A stretch of DNA of 48,495 bases, taken from assembly GCA_009837395.1 (NCBI GenBank), contig VXTP01000015.1, positions 361,986 through 410,480 of the forward strand, written 5' to 3'. The DNA is from Gemmatimonadota bacterium. GTDB lineage: Bacteria; JAAXHH01. Positions 28,089-36,937 of this stretch are shown here, piece by piece. The notes beneath the pieces were generated by a model. It searched no databases. It was given only the letters and a program-made list of their open reading frames with translations, and was not told the origin of the DNA. Each line of letters opens with the position of its first letter. Within the stretch, counting starts at the first letter, position 1. The position numbers were made by a program, and so were the translations under genes.

Positions 28089-30170
28089 CTATTCCTCTTC
28101 CATGGTCTTGGACTCTTCGATGACCTTGGTTTCGATTTCCCGGGGCATTTCCTCGTAGCGGACGAATTTCCGCGCGTGGCTTCCGCGACCGTGCGTGATG
28201 GACCGCAGCACGGTGGAGTACCGGTACAGTTCGGCCAGGGGCACTTCGGCCCGGACCACCTGGTTGCTCCCTCGGGGCGACATGCCCAGGATGCGCCCAC
28301 GCCGGCTGGAGAGATCGCCCATGACGTCCCCCATGTAGTCTTCGGGGACGACCACGTCCACCTCGTAGATCGGTTCGAGCAGGACGGGACGGGCTTCCAT
28401 GAAGGCCTTCTTGAACCCCATGGACGCGGCGACCTTGAAGGCCATTTCGGACGAATCGACCGTGTGGAAGGAACCGTCGTACAGTGTGGCCTTCAAGTCG
28501 ACCACGGGATACTTGGCCATCACGCCCTCCACCATGGCTTCCTGGATGCCTTTGTCCACGGCCGGAATGAACCGGCTCGGGACGGCGCCGCCGACGATGC
28601 CGTTGTCGAATTCGTACCCTTCACCGCGCTGCCTGGGTTCCACGCGCAGCCATACGTCGCCGAACTGGCCGCGGCCCCCGCTCTGCCGCTTGAACCGGCC
28701 CTGGGCCTCGGACTTGCCCTTGATCGCCTCCCGGTAGGGGATGCGCGGCTGCACCATCTCGACTTCCACGCCGAAACGGCGGCTCAGGCGCTCGACGATG
28801 AGGTCCAGGTGCATTTCGCCGGCCCCGGCCAGGATCAGTTGCTTGATCTCGCTGTTGTACCGGAAGGTAAAGGAGGGATCCTCCTCGTGAAGCCGGGAGA
28901 GGCCGGTACTGATCTTCTCCTCGTCGTCCTTGCTCTTCGGCAGGATGGCCACGTTCGCCACGGGTTCGGCGAAGTCCACCCATTCCAGGCCGAAGGACTT
29001 CTGTCTGGTACTCAGGGCGTCGCCGGTGTGGGTGTCCTTCAGTTTCACCGTGGCCCCGATCTCGCCGGCGCGGATGACGTTCAGTTCATTGCGGGCGTGG
29101 CCGTTGGTGTGGTAGATCTGGCCGAACCTTTCGGACGTGTTCTTCGTCGAATTGTACACGTCGCCGCCGTGCTTGATTTCTCCGGAAAAAACCCGGAAAT
29201 AGGTGAGTTCCCCGATATGGGCCTCGGAGACCGTCTTGAACACCAGGGCGGCCAGCGGCCCGGACGCATCCGGGTCCAGCACGACTTCCTCGTCGCCGCC
29301 CGAAGGGGTGGCCGTCACCGGCGGGCGGTCCGCCGGAGAAACCATGTACGCGGCCGCCGCATCCATCACGCCGGAGACGCCGATGTTTGCAGAGGCGCAC
29401 GTTGCCAGCACAGGGTAGATGGTCCCATCCTTCACCCCCTTGCGCAACCCTTCCAGGAGCTGCTCATCGGTCAACGCGCCTTCTTCGAAGTATACCTCAA
29501 GCAGTTCGTCGTCGGATTCCGCCACGGTTTCTAGCAATTTTTCACGGTATTCTTCAGCCTGATCGGCGAGTTCGCCGGGGATCTCGGAGCGCTTGCCCTT
29601 GCCGTCGCCTCCCTCGAACGTCACCGCCTCCATGGCGACCAGGTCGACGACGCCCGAGAACCCATCGGCTTCTCCGATCGGAATCTGTACGGGAACGGCC
29701 TGCGTACCGAAGCGTTCCTGCAGGCGGCCCAGCGCGTCGAAGAAGTCCGCGTGTTCCTTGTCCAGGAGATTGACCACCACCATGCGGGGCAGGCCGTACT
29801 GGTCCGCATACTCCCAGGCGCGCTCCGTCTCCACCTCGATGCCTTCGATGGCCTTGACCACGATGGCCACGTTGTCGGTGACGCGCATCGCGCAGTGCAC
29901 TTCGCTGGTGAAATCGGAATACCCCGGGGTGTCGAGAACATGGAGGTCGTGGTCGTTCCATTCGCAGTACAGCGGCGTCAGGTTCATGGAAATGCGGTGT
30001 TCGATCTCTTCCTCGCGGTAGTCCGACACCGTGTTGCCGTCGTCTACGCTGCCGAGCCGGTTCGTGGCGCCGGCGTTGAAGAGCATGGCTTCCGCCAGGG
30101 AGGTCTTGCCGCTCCCCCCGTGGCCCGCGAGGCAAATGTTTCTGATTTTTTCGATGTTATATTCCTTCAC
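28089..30170 (-). CDS. EF-G paralogue (EF-G2 type translational GTPase)
   Basis: A 693-residue protein with the full EF-G domain order (G domain, beta barrel, III, IV, V). G1 is GHGGSGKTS (residues 16-24) and G3 is DTPGYSDF rather than DTPGHVDF. The G4 site reads N134-L-L-D137 instead of NKxD, so the guanine-contacting lysine is missing. These deviations place it with the EF-G2 paralogues rather than the main elongation factor. Domain IV is clear (QSGGRGQFGDVWLRVEP). The GTG at 30170 is preferred over the GTG at 30176 because GGAGG is then six bases away. It is divergent from the kinase operon. Confidence 0.88.
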   Translation of the reverse strand: MKEYNIEKIRNICLAGHGGSGKTSLAEAMLFNAGATNRLGSVDDGNTVSDYREEEIEHRISMNLTPLYCEWNDHDLHVLDTPGYSDFTSEVHCAMRVTDNVAIVVKAIEGIEVETERAWEYADQYGLPRMVVVNLLDKEHADFFDALGRLQERFGTQAVPVQIPIGEADGFSGVVDLVAMEAVTFEGGDGKGKRSEIPGELADQAEEYREKLLETVAESDDELLEVYFEEGALTDEQLLEGLRKGVKDGTIYPVLATCASANIGVSGVMDAAAAYMVSPADRPPVTATPSGGDEEVVLDPDASGPLAALVFKTVSEAHIGELTYFRVFSGEIKHGGDVYNSTKNTSERFGQIYHTNGHARNELNVIRAGEIGATVKLKDTHTGDALSTRQKSFGLEWVDFAEPVANVAILPKSKDDEEKISTGLSRLHEEDPSFTFRYNSEIKQLILAGAGEMHLDLIVERLSRRFGVEVEMVQPRIPYREAIKGKSEAQGRFKRQSGGRGQFGDVWLRVEPRQRGEGYEFDNGIVGGAVPSRFIPAVDKGIQEAMVEGVMAKYPVVDLKATLYDGSFHTVDSSEMAFKVAASMGFKKAFMEARPVLLEPIYEVDVVVPEDYMGDVMGDLSSRRGRILGMSPRGSNQVVRAEVPLAELYRYSTVLRSITHGRGSHARKFVRYEEMPREIETKVIEESKTMEEE

Positions 30171-30262
30171 GAACACCCTCCTCTTCGGGACTGCGCTTTC
30201 CGCGTATTACGCTTTTTTCAGTATGATCGTCAGTAAGGTCGTCAACTTTCCGGGAAAACTCT

Positions 30263-30292
30263 AATATGTTGCGATCCGGCTTCAGGTGTCAA
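30263..30292 (-). promoter_or_regulatory. Candidate sigma70-type promoter of the EF-G paralogue
   Basis: On the minus strand a perfect TTGACA (30287-30292) is followed after 18 bases by CATATT (30263-30268), four of six matches to the -10 consensus. It would give an untranslated leader of roughly 85 bases. Confidence 0.45.
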
Positions 30293-30333
30293 GGTTTTAG
30301 GGCGGTCCGGCAAGTAGATCCTGGCACCCATAG

Positions 30334-30362
30334 TTGACAGCAAACCGCTGGTCGACTATGTA
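30334..30362 (+). promoter_or_regulatory. Candidate sigma70-type promoter of the kinase operon
   Basis: A perfect -35 TTGACA (30334-30339) is followed after exactly 17 bases by TATGTA (30357-30362), three of six matches to the -10. It points to the histidine kinase gene beginning at 30388. No TAGGG-type operator is seen here, so the kinase may be expressed constitutively. Confidence 0.4.
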
Positions 30363-30387
30363 TGTTATTACATTACTACATTAAAAT

Positions 30388-33135
30388 ATGGCAGGATGCG
30401 AAGATTCCGATTTTAGGCATCTCGTTTATCCGTTGCCTACTCATCCATGTAGCCTACCGTTGAAACCTCTAAAAACAATCGGACTGCGTTACTTTTTGCT
30501 CAGCACGCTTGTCGTTGCGCTATGCGCACAGATGGGTCTGGTCGTGTGGACGCTGGTCCGGTTTACACAGATCGAGCATTGGTCGCCGGGCATCCAGTTC
30601 TTCGGAAATGAAATGATAAAGACGAAGGGACTGACGAGAAGCGCGGTGATCAATCTTCAGGAGGGCACGTGGTTCCATCTCGTTCGCATACGCGAGGACG
30701 GCGGTATTAAAGTCACGCAAGTAGACGCGGACAGCCCTGCGGACAGAGCCGGATTGCGACCGGGCGATCTGGTGATCTCCATTGATGGGACGGATCTCAG
30801 GACACGTCCGGAAGCTTATTTTCAGGCTCGTTTGCGGAGCAGGCCCGGTGATCAATTCAATCTCGCCTGGCTTCGTGACGGCAATAAACAAAACGGTATC
30901 CTCACGCTTGAGGGCACAGAACAGGTACGTTACGCAGTCGAGGTCAACCAGGAGAAACTCGTCTTGGGCGCAGGCGCGATGACCTGGTTCCAGCAAGGTC
31001 CCTATTTGATCTTTCCAATGGTCCTGCTGGTCTTCGGTTCATGGATTGGATTCAGGCGCCCAGGCAATAAAATCGCTTTTCAATGCGCATTGCTCTTCCT
31101 CGCGACAGCGCTCTCCGTGTCGCCCGCTTTCCATCCCATGATCGCTGGTTGGCCCGATTGGATATTATCACTCAGCATTCTCGTCATAACCCTGGCTAAC
31201 TTTCTTGAGTTCTGGCTCTTGTTGAGCATTCTGACCGTATTTCCTATCGAAACCGAATTCGGATCATGGATGCGAAAACGGGCAGGGTGGATCCTGATAC
31301 CGTTCTTCGCATGGATCGTCATTCGTATTATCTATCTTCTGAGTCTGACCAATGGCTGGAATAGTGATTTGATACAGACCATCATCTCTCTGGTTGAATC
31401 TGTTCCGATCCCCGCGTTACCCGTTCTTGTTGTTTTAATTGCGGCCAGCCTGCTTCTCGCCCAACGATCCGTCGCGCGTAGACAGCAGTACACGCGCCTG
31501 GCGTTCATCAACGTCGGATTCGTATCGGCCTTTATTTTGGCACCGGTGTGGACCATAATCCAACCAGGTACACTCATGGCCACATGGGTAATGGTACCGC
31601 TGCAAGGTGCCCTATTGCCATTGCTCGTCTGGTTGCTCGACCATATTGTCCTCGTTGGGTTGAAGTGCATTCTACCACTTTCCTTTGCCTATTCAGTGCT
31701 GGCTCACCGGGTATTCGGCCTCAGGTTCATCGTCGGAAAAAGCCTTCGGCGGTTCATATCCAACCAGGGCGTAAATCTCCTGCTGAGTCTCGGGTTGCTC
31801 CTGATTATCTATGAAACCATAACTTTCTGGGCTACTGGTGTAGAAGCCTCCGACCTGTTGATTACGGTGGTTACCGCGGGATTCATCCTGGCACTCGTCG
31901 GTGGCTGGACCCTGGCAAAACCGGCAGTCATCCGGTTTATAGACCAATACTTGTTTCGTGATGAAATCGAGAACCGGCAGCGACTCTTCAGGCTCAGACG
32001 CGAGTTAACGCATTTTCAGGATCGAAACGCTCTTCTTAACAGTACGGGAAGTGAACTACTCGAGGTGCTGGACATCTCGTATGTAGCAATCTACCTCAGT
32101 GATGGACCTCGGAATCCGATATCGGTGGCCTGGTACGACATAAGCAAGAAGTTCAACAGTGAGCCGAAAAAAGACGAAGCCTTCTTCAGTGATACATTGG
32201 GCAAAATCGAAGCGTTGTTGAAGTTGATGTCTCCAGAACGACCGTTAGTCGAATCTGGAGACCCTTATCTCCATAATCGGGTTTTAGATCTCGGATATGA
32301 ACTCATCATCTTACTACGTGGTGAATTGCATACTCAAGGTTGTATCGCAATCGGAGCCAAAGTTTCGGAAGAGCCCTTTACCGGCGAAGAAAAAGAACAG
32401 TTACTGGTGCTGGCTGCTGAACTGGAGATGGTGCTCAAGAACATAAAAGCAACCACATCGCTGAGAATGCAGACGCAACGCCTCAAGAGACTTTCCAACC
32501 GGCTCATCAACATACAGGAATCGGAAAGACGTCGGCTGGCCAGTGATCTTCATAACGATACGGGCCAGGCGCTTACGGCGCTGAAAATGAGCCTGGAAAT
32601 AACCCGGAACGAATTGTCCGGGAATACCGATCATACTGCAGAACGGCTGAATGACGCTGTGGCACTGGCCGACGATACGCTGGAGAAACTACGTGCGATC
32701 TCCCATAATCTCCGTCCCCCGACACTGGATACAGTCGGGCTGAATTCAGCACTGGAAGGACTATGCAATGGTTTCACACAACGAACTCAAATGCCGGTCT
32801 CATACGTAGGTACGGACACTTCAGAGATCTCCAATCCTATCGATATCTGCCTGTATCGTATACTGCAGGAAGGGCTGACGAACTGCGCCAAACACGGACA
32901 GGCCTCTCATGTGGAAGTCAGCTTGAAACGCGATGGCGATGCTGTACAACTTTCGATAAAGGATAACGGCAAAGGCTTTGATCTTGCTGATACACTTTCC
33001 GACCAGAATGAAACAGGAATCGGTTTGATAGATATGCAGGAACGCCTCGAATCGCTGAATGGCCGTATGAAGGTTCACTCGAAACCAGGTGCGGGAGCCC
33101 GTCTGGTCGCTACAATACCTCTGGAGGTAAAATGA
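30388..33135 (+). CDS. ComP-like sensor histidine kinase with extracytoplasmic PDZ domain
   Basis: A 915-residue kinase. An N-terminal membrane helix (FLLSTLVVALCAQMGLVVWT) is followed by a PDZ domain at about residues 95-180 (SPADRAGLRPGDLVISIDG), predicted to be outside the membrane. Eight or nine further membrane helices span about 205-505, then a GAF-like region. A HisKA_3 dimerisation domain has phospho-acceptor H722 in ASDLHNDTGQALT, and an HATPase domain has NCAKHG and KDNGKGFD. PDZ plus multi-helix sensor plus HisKA_3 is the architecture of Bacillus ComP. It overlaps the first response regulator by four bases. No ribosome binding site precedes the ATG at 30388, so the exact start is uncertain. 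Confidence 0.88.
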   Translation: MAGCEDSDFRHLVYPLPTHPCSLPLKPLKTIGLRYFLLSTLVVALCAQMGLVVWTLVRFTQIEHWSPGIQFFGNEMIKTKGLTRSAVINLQEGTWFHLVRIREDGGIKVTQVDADSPADRAGLRPGDLVISIDGTDLRTRPEAYFQARLRSRPGDQFNLAWLRDGNKQNGILTLEGTEQVRYAVEVNQEKLVLGAGAMTWFQQGPYLIFPMVLLVFGSWIGFRRPGNKIAFQCALLFLATALSVSPAFHPMIAGWPDWILSLSILVITLANFLEFWLLLSILTVFPIETEFGSWMRKRAGWILIPFFAWIVIRIIYLLSLTNGWNSDLIQTIISLVESVPIPALPVLVVLIAASLLLAQRSVARRQQYTRLAFINVGFVSAFILAPVWTIIQPGTLMATWVMVPLQGALLPLLVWLLDHIVLVGLKCILPLSFAYSVLAHRVFGLRFIVGKSLRRFISNQGVNLLLSLGLLLIIYETITFWATGVEASDLLITVVTAGFILALVGGWTLAKPAVIRFIDQYLFRDEIENRQRLFRLRRELTHFQDRNALLNSTGSELLEVLDISYVAIYLSDGPRNPISVAWYDISKKFNSEPKKDEAFFSDTLGKIEALLKLMSPERPLVESGDPYLHNRVLDLGYELIILLRGELHTQGCIAIGAKVSEEPFTGEEKEQLLVLAAELEMVLKNIKATTSLRMQTQRLKRLSNRLINIQESERRRLASDLHNDTGQALTALKMSLEITRNELSGNTDHTAERLNDAVALADDTLEKLRAISHNLRPPTLDTVGLNSALEGLCNGFTQRTQMPVSYVGTDTSEISNPIDICLYRILQEGLTNCAKHGQASHVEVSLKRDGDAVQLSIKDNGKGFDLADTLSDQNETGIGLIDMQERLESLNGRMKVHSKPGAGARLVATIPLEVK

Positions 33136-33785
33136 TTAGGATCGTTGTTGCCGACGATCACCAACTGGTCCGTCAAAGCGTCGTATCTCTGATCGAAAAG
33201 GCCGAGGATATGGAAGTCGTCGGCGAAGCGGCCGATGGGCATGAGGCCCTGAACCTGGTACATCGGAAGAGACCGGACGTAGCCTTGTTGGATATCGCCA
33301 TGCCTTTGCTGAACGGTATCGAGACCACGCGGCGGATTCAGACGCTATCCGTCGATACCCGCGTCGTCATACTATCCATACATTCGGAAGAGGACGTGGT
33401 TCGCCAGGCACTCCGATGCGGGGCCAGCGGGTATCTCCTCAAGAACTCCGTCGTGGAGGAACTCCTGATCGCCGTCCGGTCCGCCAACAAGGGCGAAATC
33501 TATCTTTCTCCTTCGATTGCCCAAACGGTGCTGAAGGGATTCCTGCAGACGGAATCGACGAATGAGTCATCGACCATGTTGGAGCAGCTTTCATCCCGCG
33601 AACGGGAGATACTTCAGCTCATCGTCGAAGGACATACCAACCAGGCCGCTGCGGAGGTCCTGAGCATCAGCGCCAAGACCGTGGAAAAACACCGCGCGAT
33701 CCTGATGAAGAAACTGGAAGTTCACAACCTGCCGGATCTCATACTCGTAGCGCTCAAGCACCGTCTTGCCTTCCTGGATGAATGA
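33132..33785 (+). CDS. NarL/FixJ-family response regulator 1
   Basis: A 217-residue response regulator. The receiver domain has acidic pocket D8-D9, phospho-acceptor D54 (LLDIAMP) and the conserved lysine in GYLLKNS. The LuxR-type HTH follows (LSSREREILQLIVEG ... ISAKTVEKHRAILMKKL). The start overlaps the kinase stop (ATGA), so the pair is stoichiometrically coupled and this is the likely direct phosphorylation target. It probably binds an inverted repeat, as NarL-type regulators do. Confidence 0.95.
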   Translation: MIRIVVADDHQLVRQSVVSLIEKAEDMEVVGEAADGHEALNLVHRKRPDVALLDIAMPLLNGIETTRRIQTLSVDTRVVILSIHSEEDVVRQALRCGASGYLLKNSVVEELLIAVRSANKGEIYLSPSIAQTVLKGFLQTESTNESSTMLEQLSSREREILQLIVEGHTNQAAAEVLSISAKTVEKHRAILMKKLEVHNLPDLILVALKHRLAFLDE

Positions 33786-33880
33786 TCCGTTGTCATCCCC
33801 CGCCTGGTAGCAATCCGGCCGGCCGCAGCGTTCCTCTCGTGCCTATTTCAACCTCCAATTCCGTCCGAGAAACGTGGAAA

Positions 33881-33895
33881 TAGGGAAACACCCTA
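33881..33895 (+). promoter_or_regulatory. Operator copy 1 (TAGGG-AAACA-CCCTA)
   Basis: A perfect 5-bp inverted repeat with a 5-base centre, in the gap before the second response regulator gene. Downstream sequence continues TATGGAAAATCCTCCTTTTC, parts of which recur after copy 3. AT-rich -10-like sequences (TATTAA at 33923, TATAAG at 33930) lie 27-34 bases beyond, a spacing compatible with an activator site. Confidence 0.75.
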
Positions 33896-33982
33896 TGGAA
33901 AATCCTCCTTTTCGGTGATAAGTATTAAGTATAAGTCGGAATTCGCCATGTAACGACTTTAAGAGGAGATCACGAACATCCT

Positions 33983-34618
33983 ATGATACGCGTAGTGATC
34001 GCAGACGATCATCATCTGATCAGGCAGGGACTTCGGGATTTACTCTCGAAAGAAACCGACATACAAGTAGTCGCCGAGGCTACGGACGGCCGGGACGTGA
34101 TAGATGTCGTGAATCGAATCCGGGCGGACGTCATCGTGATGGACGTCGAAATGCCCGGTATCGGTGGTATCGAAGCGACGAAGAGGATACGCGCGTCGTT
34201 TTCAGATATCCAGGTGGTCATGATGTCAATGCATTCCGATCCCGATCTGATCCGGAAAGCGCTGGACAGTGGCGCCAGGGGCTACGTGCTCAAGAAATCA
34301 GCCGGTGAAGAGCTGGTCAAAGCAATACGTACCGTCTGCAGAGGCGTCACTTACCAGTCCCGGGCCATGGATCATGCCGATTACCTGTATGGGGAGTACC
34401 CCCACGGCACACCACCCCGGCTGACTCCCCGGGAGCGCGAAGTCCTTCGACTGATCGCATCGGGGTTATCAAATCCCCAGATAGCCGAAACCATGCGAAT
34501 CAGCATTAAGACCGTGCAGAATCACCGCATCAATCTGATGGCGAAACTGAACACGCACAGCCTTCCTGAATTGATCCGAACGGCGATTAAACTTGGTCTG
34601 ATCAATCTGGAAGAATGA
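33983..34618 (+). CDS. NarL/FixJ-family response regulator 2
   Basis: A 211-residue regulator closely similar in layout to the first: D8-D9, D54 (VMDVEMP), GYVLKKS, and a LuxR-type HTH (LTPREREVLRLIASG ... ISIKTVQNHRINLMAKL). It is separated from the first regulator by 197 bases that contain operator copy 1, so its transcription is probably controlled separately. AGGAG lies about 14 bases before the ATG, rather far. It may be a second output of the same kinase or an autoregulated amplifier. Confidence 0.94.
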   Translation: MIRVVIADDHHLIRQGLRDLLSKETDIQVVAEATDGRDVIDVVNRIRADVIVMDVEMPGIGGIEATKRIRASFSDIQVVMMSMHSDPDLIRKALDSGARGYVLKKSAGEELVKAIRTVCRGVTYQSRAMDHADYLYGEYPHGTPPRLTPREREVLRLIASGLSNPQIAETMRISIKTVQNHRINLMAKLNTHSLPELIRTAIKLGLINLEE

Positions 34619-34702
34619 AATTGCTCTGTGATGAAGGTGACGCTCCTCCCCGCCCAAGACCATCCTCAGTTTTTCCGATATCCGGTGAAAAAACCCGCGA
34701 AA

Positions 34703-34717
34703 TAGGGAAACACCCCA
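34703..34717 (+). promoter_or_regulatory. Operator copy 2 (TAGGG-AAACA-CCCCA)
   Basis: Same element as copies 1 and 3 with one change in the right arm. It lies about 120 bases upstream of the S41-like peptidase gene that begins the peptide operon. It is flanked by a 10-base direct repeat, GATATCCGGT, at 34677-34686 and 34720-34729. Confidence 0.72.
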
Positions 34718-34839
34718 TAGATATCCGGTCCGGCTTTCCGTTCCTTAATGGGTAGATCGTTCCAGTGTTCCATCTCTTCATGTCGGTGCTATTGCAAAAG
34801 GTCCGGTCGGTATACAACTCTGAGCAAGGAAGGTTCAAA

Positions 34840-36867
34840 ATGAACGCCAGAGCAACTTCAAACAGGATGACAACCTGGTGTTTGCCGGTTCTGCTGTCTT
34901 TGCTTGCTACGGTTCTGATCGATTACCACGATGGAATGTGTGCCGAATGGAAAGTGGTAACGAAGAGATACGAGCCATCCGAAGTACTGTACGCCATTCG
35001 AAACGAGGCCCTTAAGAAGCATGCCGGGTTCTATTTCCCGGAATACAGAATGGACGACAAGGCGCTCTACTCCGGTTACAGACCGATAGAACCAGTTGAG
35101 GATGTCGAAAAGCACAGTGAGGCGGCGGATTTCCGGCATGTATGGAAAACCCGCTTCAGCAAACCGATAGTGCCGGGTGAAACCGTGTTCTTCTACAGTC
35201 GGATTTACGTTGAGAACGTAGACCGATACAGCATATCCCTGCACCTGTCGAAGAGTGATGTCTGGATTGAGAAGATGGTCACTATTCCCTTTACCGGCTA
35301 TCAGCTCCCTTTGAACAGTCCACTGTCATCCTGGCGTGGCAAGATCGATAACGTGGAAACGAGCGGAAATACCAGGGAAGCTGATACAGTCGATAAGATG
35401 CTCGTTAAAATCTATCCTAAAGGAGATCAGTATGACTTCGTAATCGGTGAACTTAAAATCTACAAAGCCGAATGGGTAAGCAAAAACTACACACATCCGC
35501 TCTTTCGACCAATCCTGAAAGGTTACATCGACGATGCGCTCGATTTTGAATATACCCCTCCGGGAGTCCCCCTGGTATCCTCGTCGATTATGTGGCGATC
35601 ATTAGTCGGTCATAACGGCGATCCGTATTACATAGAACCGGTCGCAAGCTCGACGGAGACTTCGTACAGTCCCGTGGATCTACGCGAACTCAAAACGACG
35701 ATGTTTAGACAGTTTATCGACAAGTATCCCTTCTATAAAGAGCGCGGTTTAGAGAAAGCAGACCTGCTTGGCCGATTCAACGGTTTCGCGACCGTTCCCA
35801 TCTCTCACCGAGAGGCGTTTAACGACAGCCTGATCGCCCTGGTCTCGGCATACAACGATCCGCATTTCAAGGCATGGAGAATCGCTGACAGGCGATCTCC
35901 GGGTCGAAGATCGACGCCTCCCGTTGTCTTCTATGACATCCTTGGAGTGGTTCGCGTTGGGGCGGTTTTCGCAACTGAATTGATGGACGAGGTCAAGCCA
36001 GGTATGCGACTGGTCAGCGTTCAGGATCAGCCGATAGAGGATGTCATTTCAAAGTTGTCCGAACAATTCCTTGGATCGGCATACAGCCGGCGGCAAAAAG
36101 CAATATCATCCATACCGAGATACATGCCGGATTCCGCGGAAATCGTAATCGGTCTGATGTCGAAAGATGAAAATGGGAAGACGGTAGAAGTACGGCTTGA
36201 CACAGGCGGCGAGTACAGGATTCCGCCCGGTTTCGTACCGAGACATGGAGAATTCAGAATACTTGATGGAGATATAGCTTATTTCAGAATCAGCAGATGG
36301 CGTTTGGATGTCTGGACTCGATTTGTGAAACATATGTCCGACATAAAAAAAGCAAATGGCCTGATTATCGATCTGCGTTCCAATCCAGGTGGAGAAGCCG
36401 CCAGCATAATACGGGTTATCTCTGCATTCATAGATGAACCAACTCTCTACAGCCGGGAATACTCTCCGGCCGTGGATAGAGTCGAAGACCTGATCATCCG
36501 CCCAAATGAACAGTACCGTATCGACCTGCCCGTCGCGATTCTGGGAAATGGACTGACTACCTGTGCAAGCGAAGTTTTCATAGATACCATGCAATATGCT
36601 AAAAAGGCGGTCTTTGTCGCGAACCATAAAACAGCAGGTTCCGTATCTGGCGTGATTCGCGTTGTGTTTCCTGATGGCCTGGTGGTAGGAGTAAACTCCT
36701 GGTCGAATAGACTCAGCCCCACGGGAAAGTCTATCGAAGGGCGAGGTATCGTCCCAGACGTCCGGGTGGATATCAACACGGTTGATGATTTGGCCCACCG
36801 TAAAGACAAGATGCTCAACGTGGCGATGAATCTTCTGAAGCAGAAACGTCAGGTTGTTAACAGATAA
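34840..36867 (+). CDS. Exported S41-like peptidase with altered active site
   Basis: A 675-residue protein. The start at 34840 is supported by AAGGAAGG six bases upstream and gives a signal peptide (WCLPVLLSLLATVLI). Residues about 70-215 look beta-rich. A DPH motif (H342 in SAYNDPHFKAW) matches the D-x-H of tricorn-like S41 members. A PDZ-like segment follows (GMRLVSVQDQPIEDVI), then the S41 core (GLIIDLRSNPGGEA ... LGNGLTTCASEVF). Aligning TTCASE to the usual T-x-S-x-S/A-E places C575 at the expected nucleophile, with S577 two residues on. Activity is therefore uncertain. S41 members include the nisin resistance protease NSR, so processing or immunity is possible. It is the first gene after operator copy 2. 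Confidence 0.75.
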   Translation: MNARATSNRMTTWCLPVLLSLLATVLIDYHDGMCAEWKVVTKRYEPSEVLYAIRNEALKKHAGFYFPEYRMDDKALYSGYRPIEPVEDVEKHSEAADFRHVWKTRFSKPIVPGETVFFYSRIYVENVDRYSISLHLSKSDVWIEKMVTIPFTGYQLPLNSPLSSWRGKIDNVETSGNTREADTVDKMLVKIYPKGDQYDFVIGELKIYKAEWVSKNYTHPLFRPILKGYIDDALDFEYTPPGVPLVSSSIMWRSLVGHNGDPYYIEPVASSTETSYSPVDLRELKTTMFRQFIDKYPFYKERGLEKADLLGRFNGFATVPISHREAFNDSLIALVSAYNDPHFKAWRIADRRSPGRRSTPPVVFYDILGVVRVGAVFATELMDEVKPGMRLVSVQDQPIEDVISKLSEQFLGSAYSRRQKAISSIPRYMPDSAEIVIGLMSKDENGKTVEVRLDTGGEYRIPPGFVPRHGEFRILDGDIAYFRISRWRLDVWTRFVKHMSDIKKANGLIIDLRSNPGGEAASIIRVISAFIDEPTLYSREYSPAVDRVEDLIIRPNEQYRIDLPVAILGNGLTTCASEVFIDTMQYAKKAVFVANHKTAGSVSGVIRVVFPDGLVVGVNSWSNRLSPTGKSIEGRGIVPDVRVDINTVDDLAHRKDKMLNVAMNLLKQKRQVVNR

Positions 36868-36937
36868 GGCTTCCGAGGCCATAGTGTCGATGCCGCTGAA
36901 AGTACCCTCATAGTGTTGCCATGAAAGGAGAAGTGCC

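Noticed and set aside
30200-30226. GCGTATTACGC followed by T-run as a terminator
   Set aside because: The arms are five bases with a one-base loop, which cannot form a stable hairpin.
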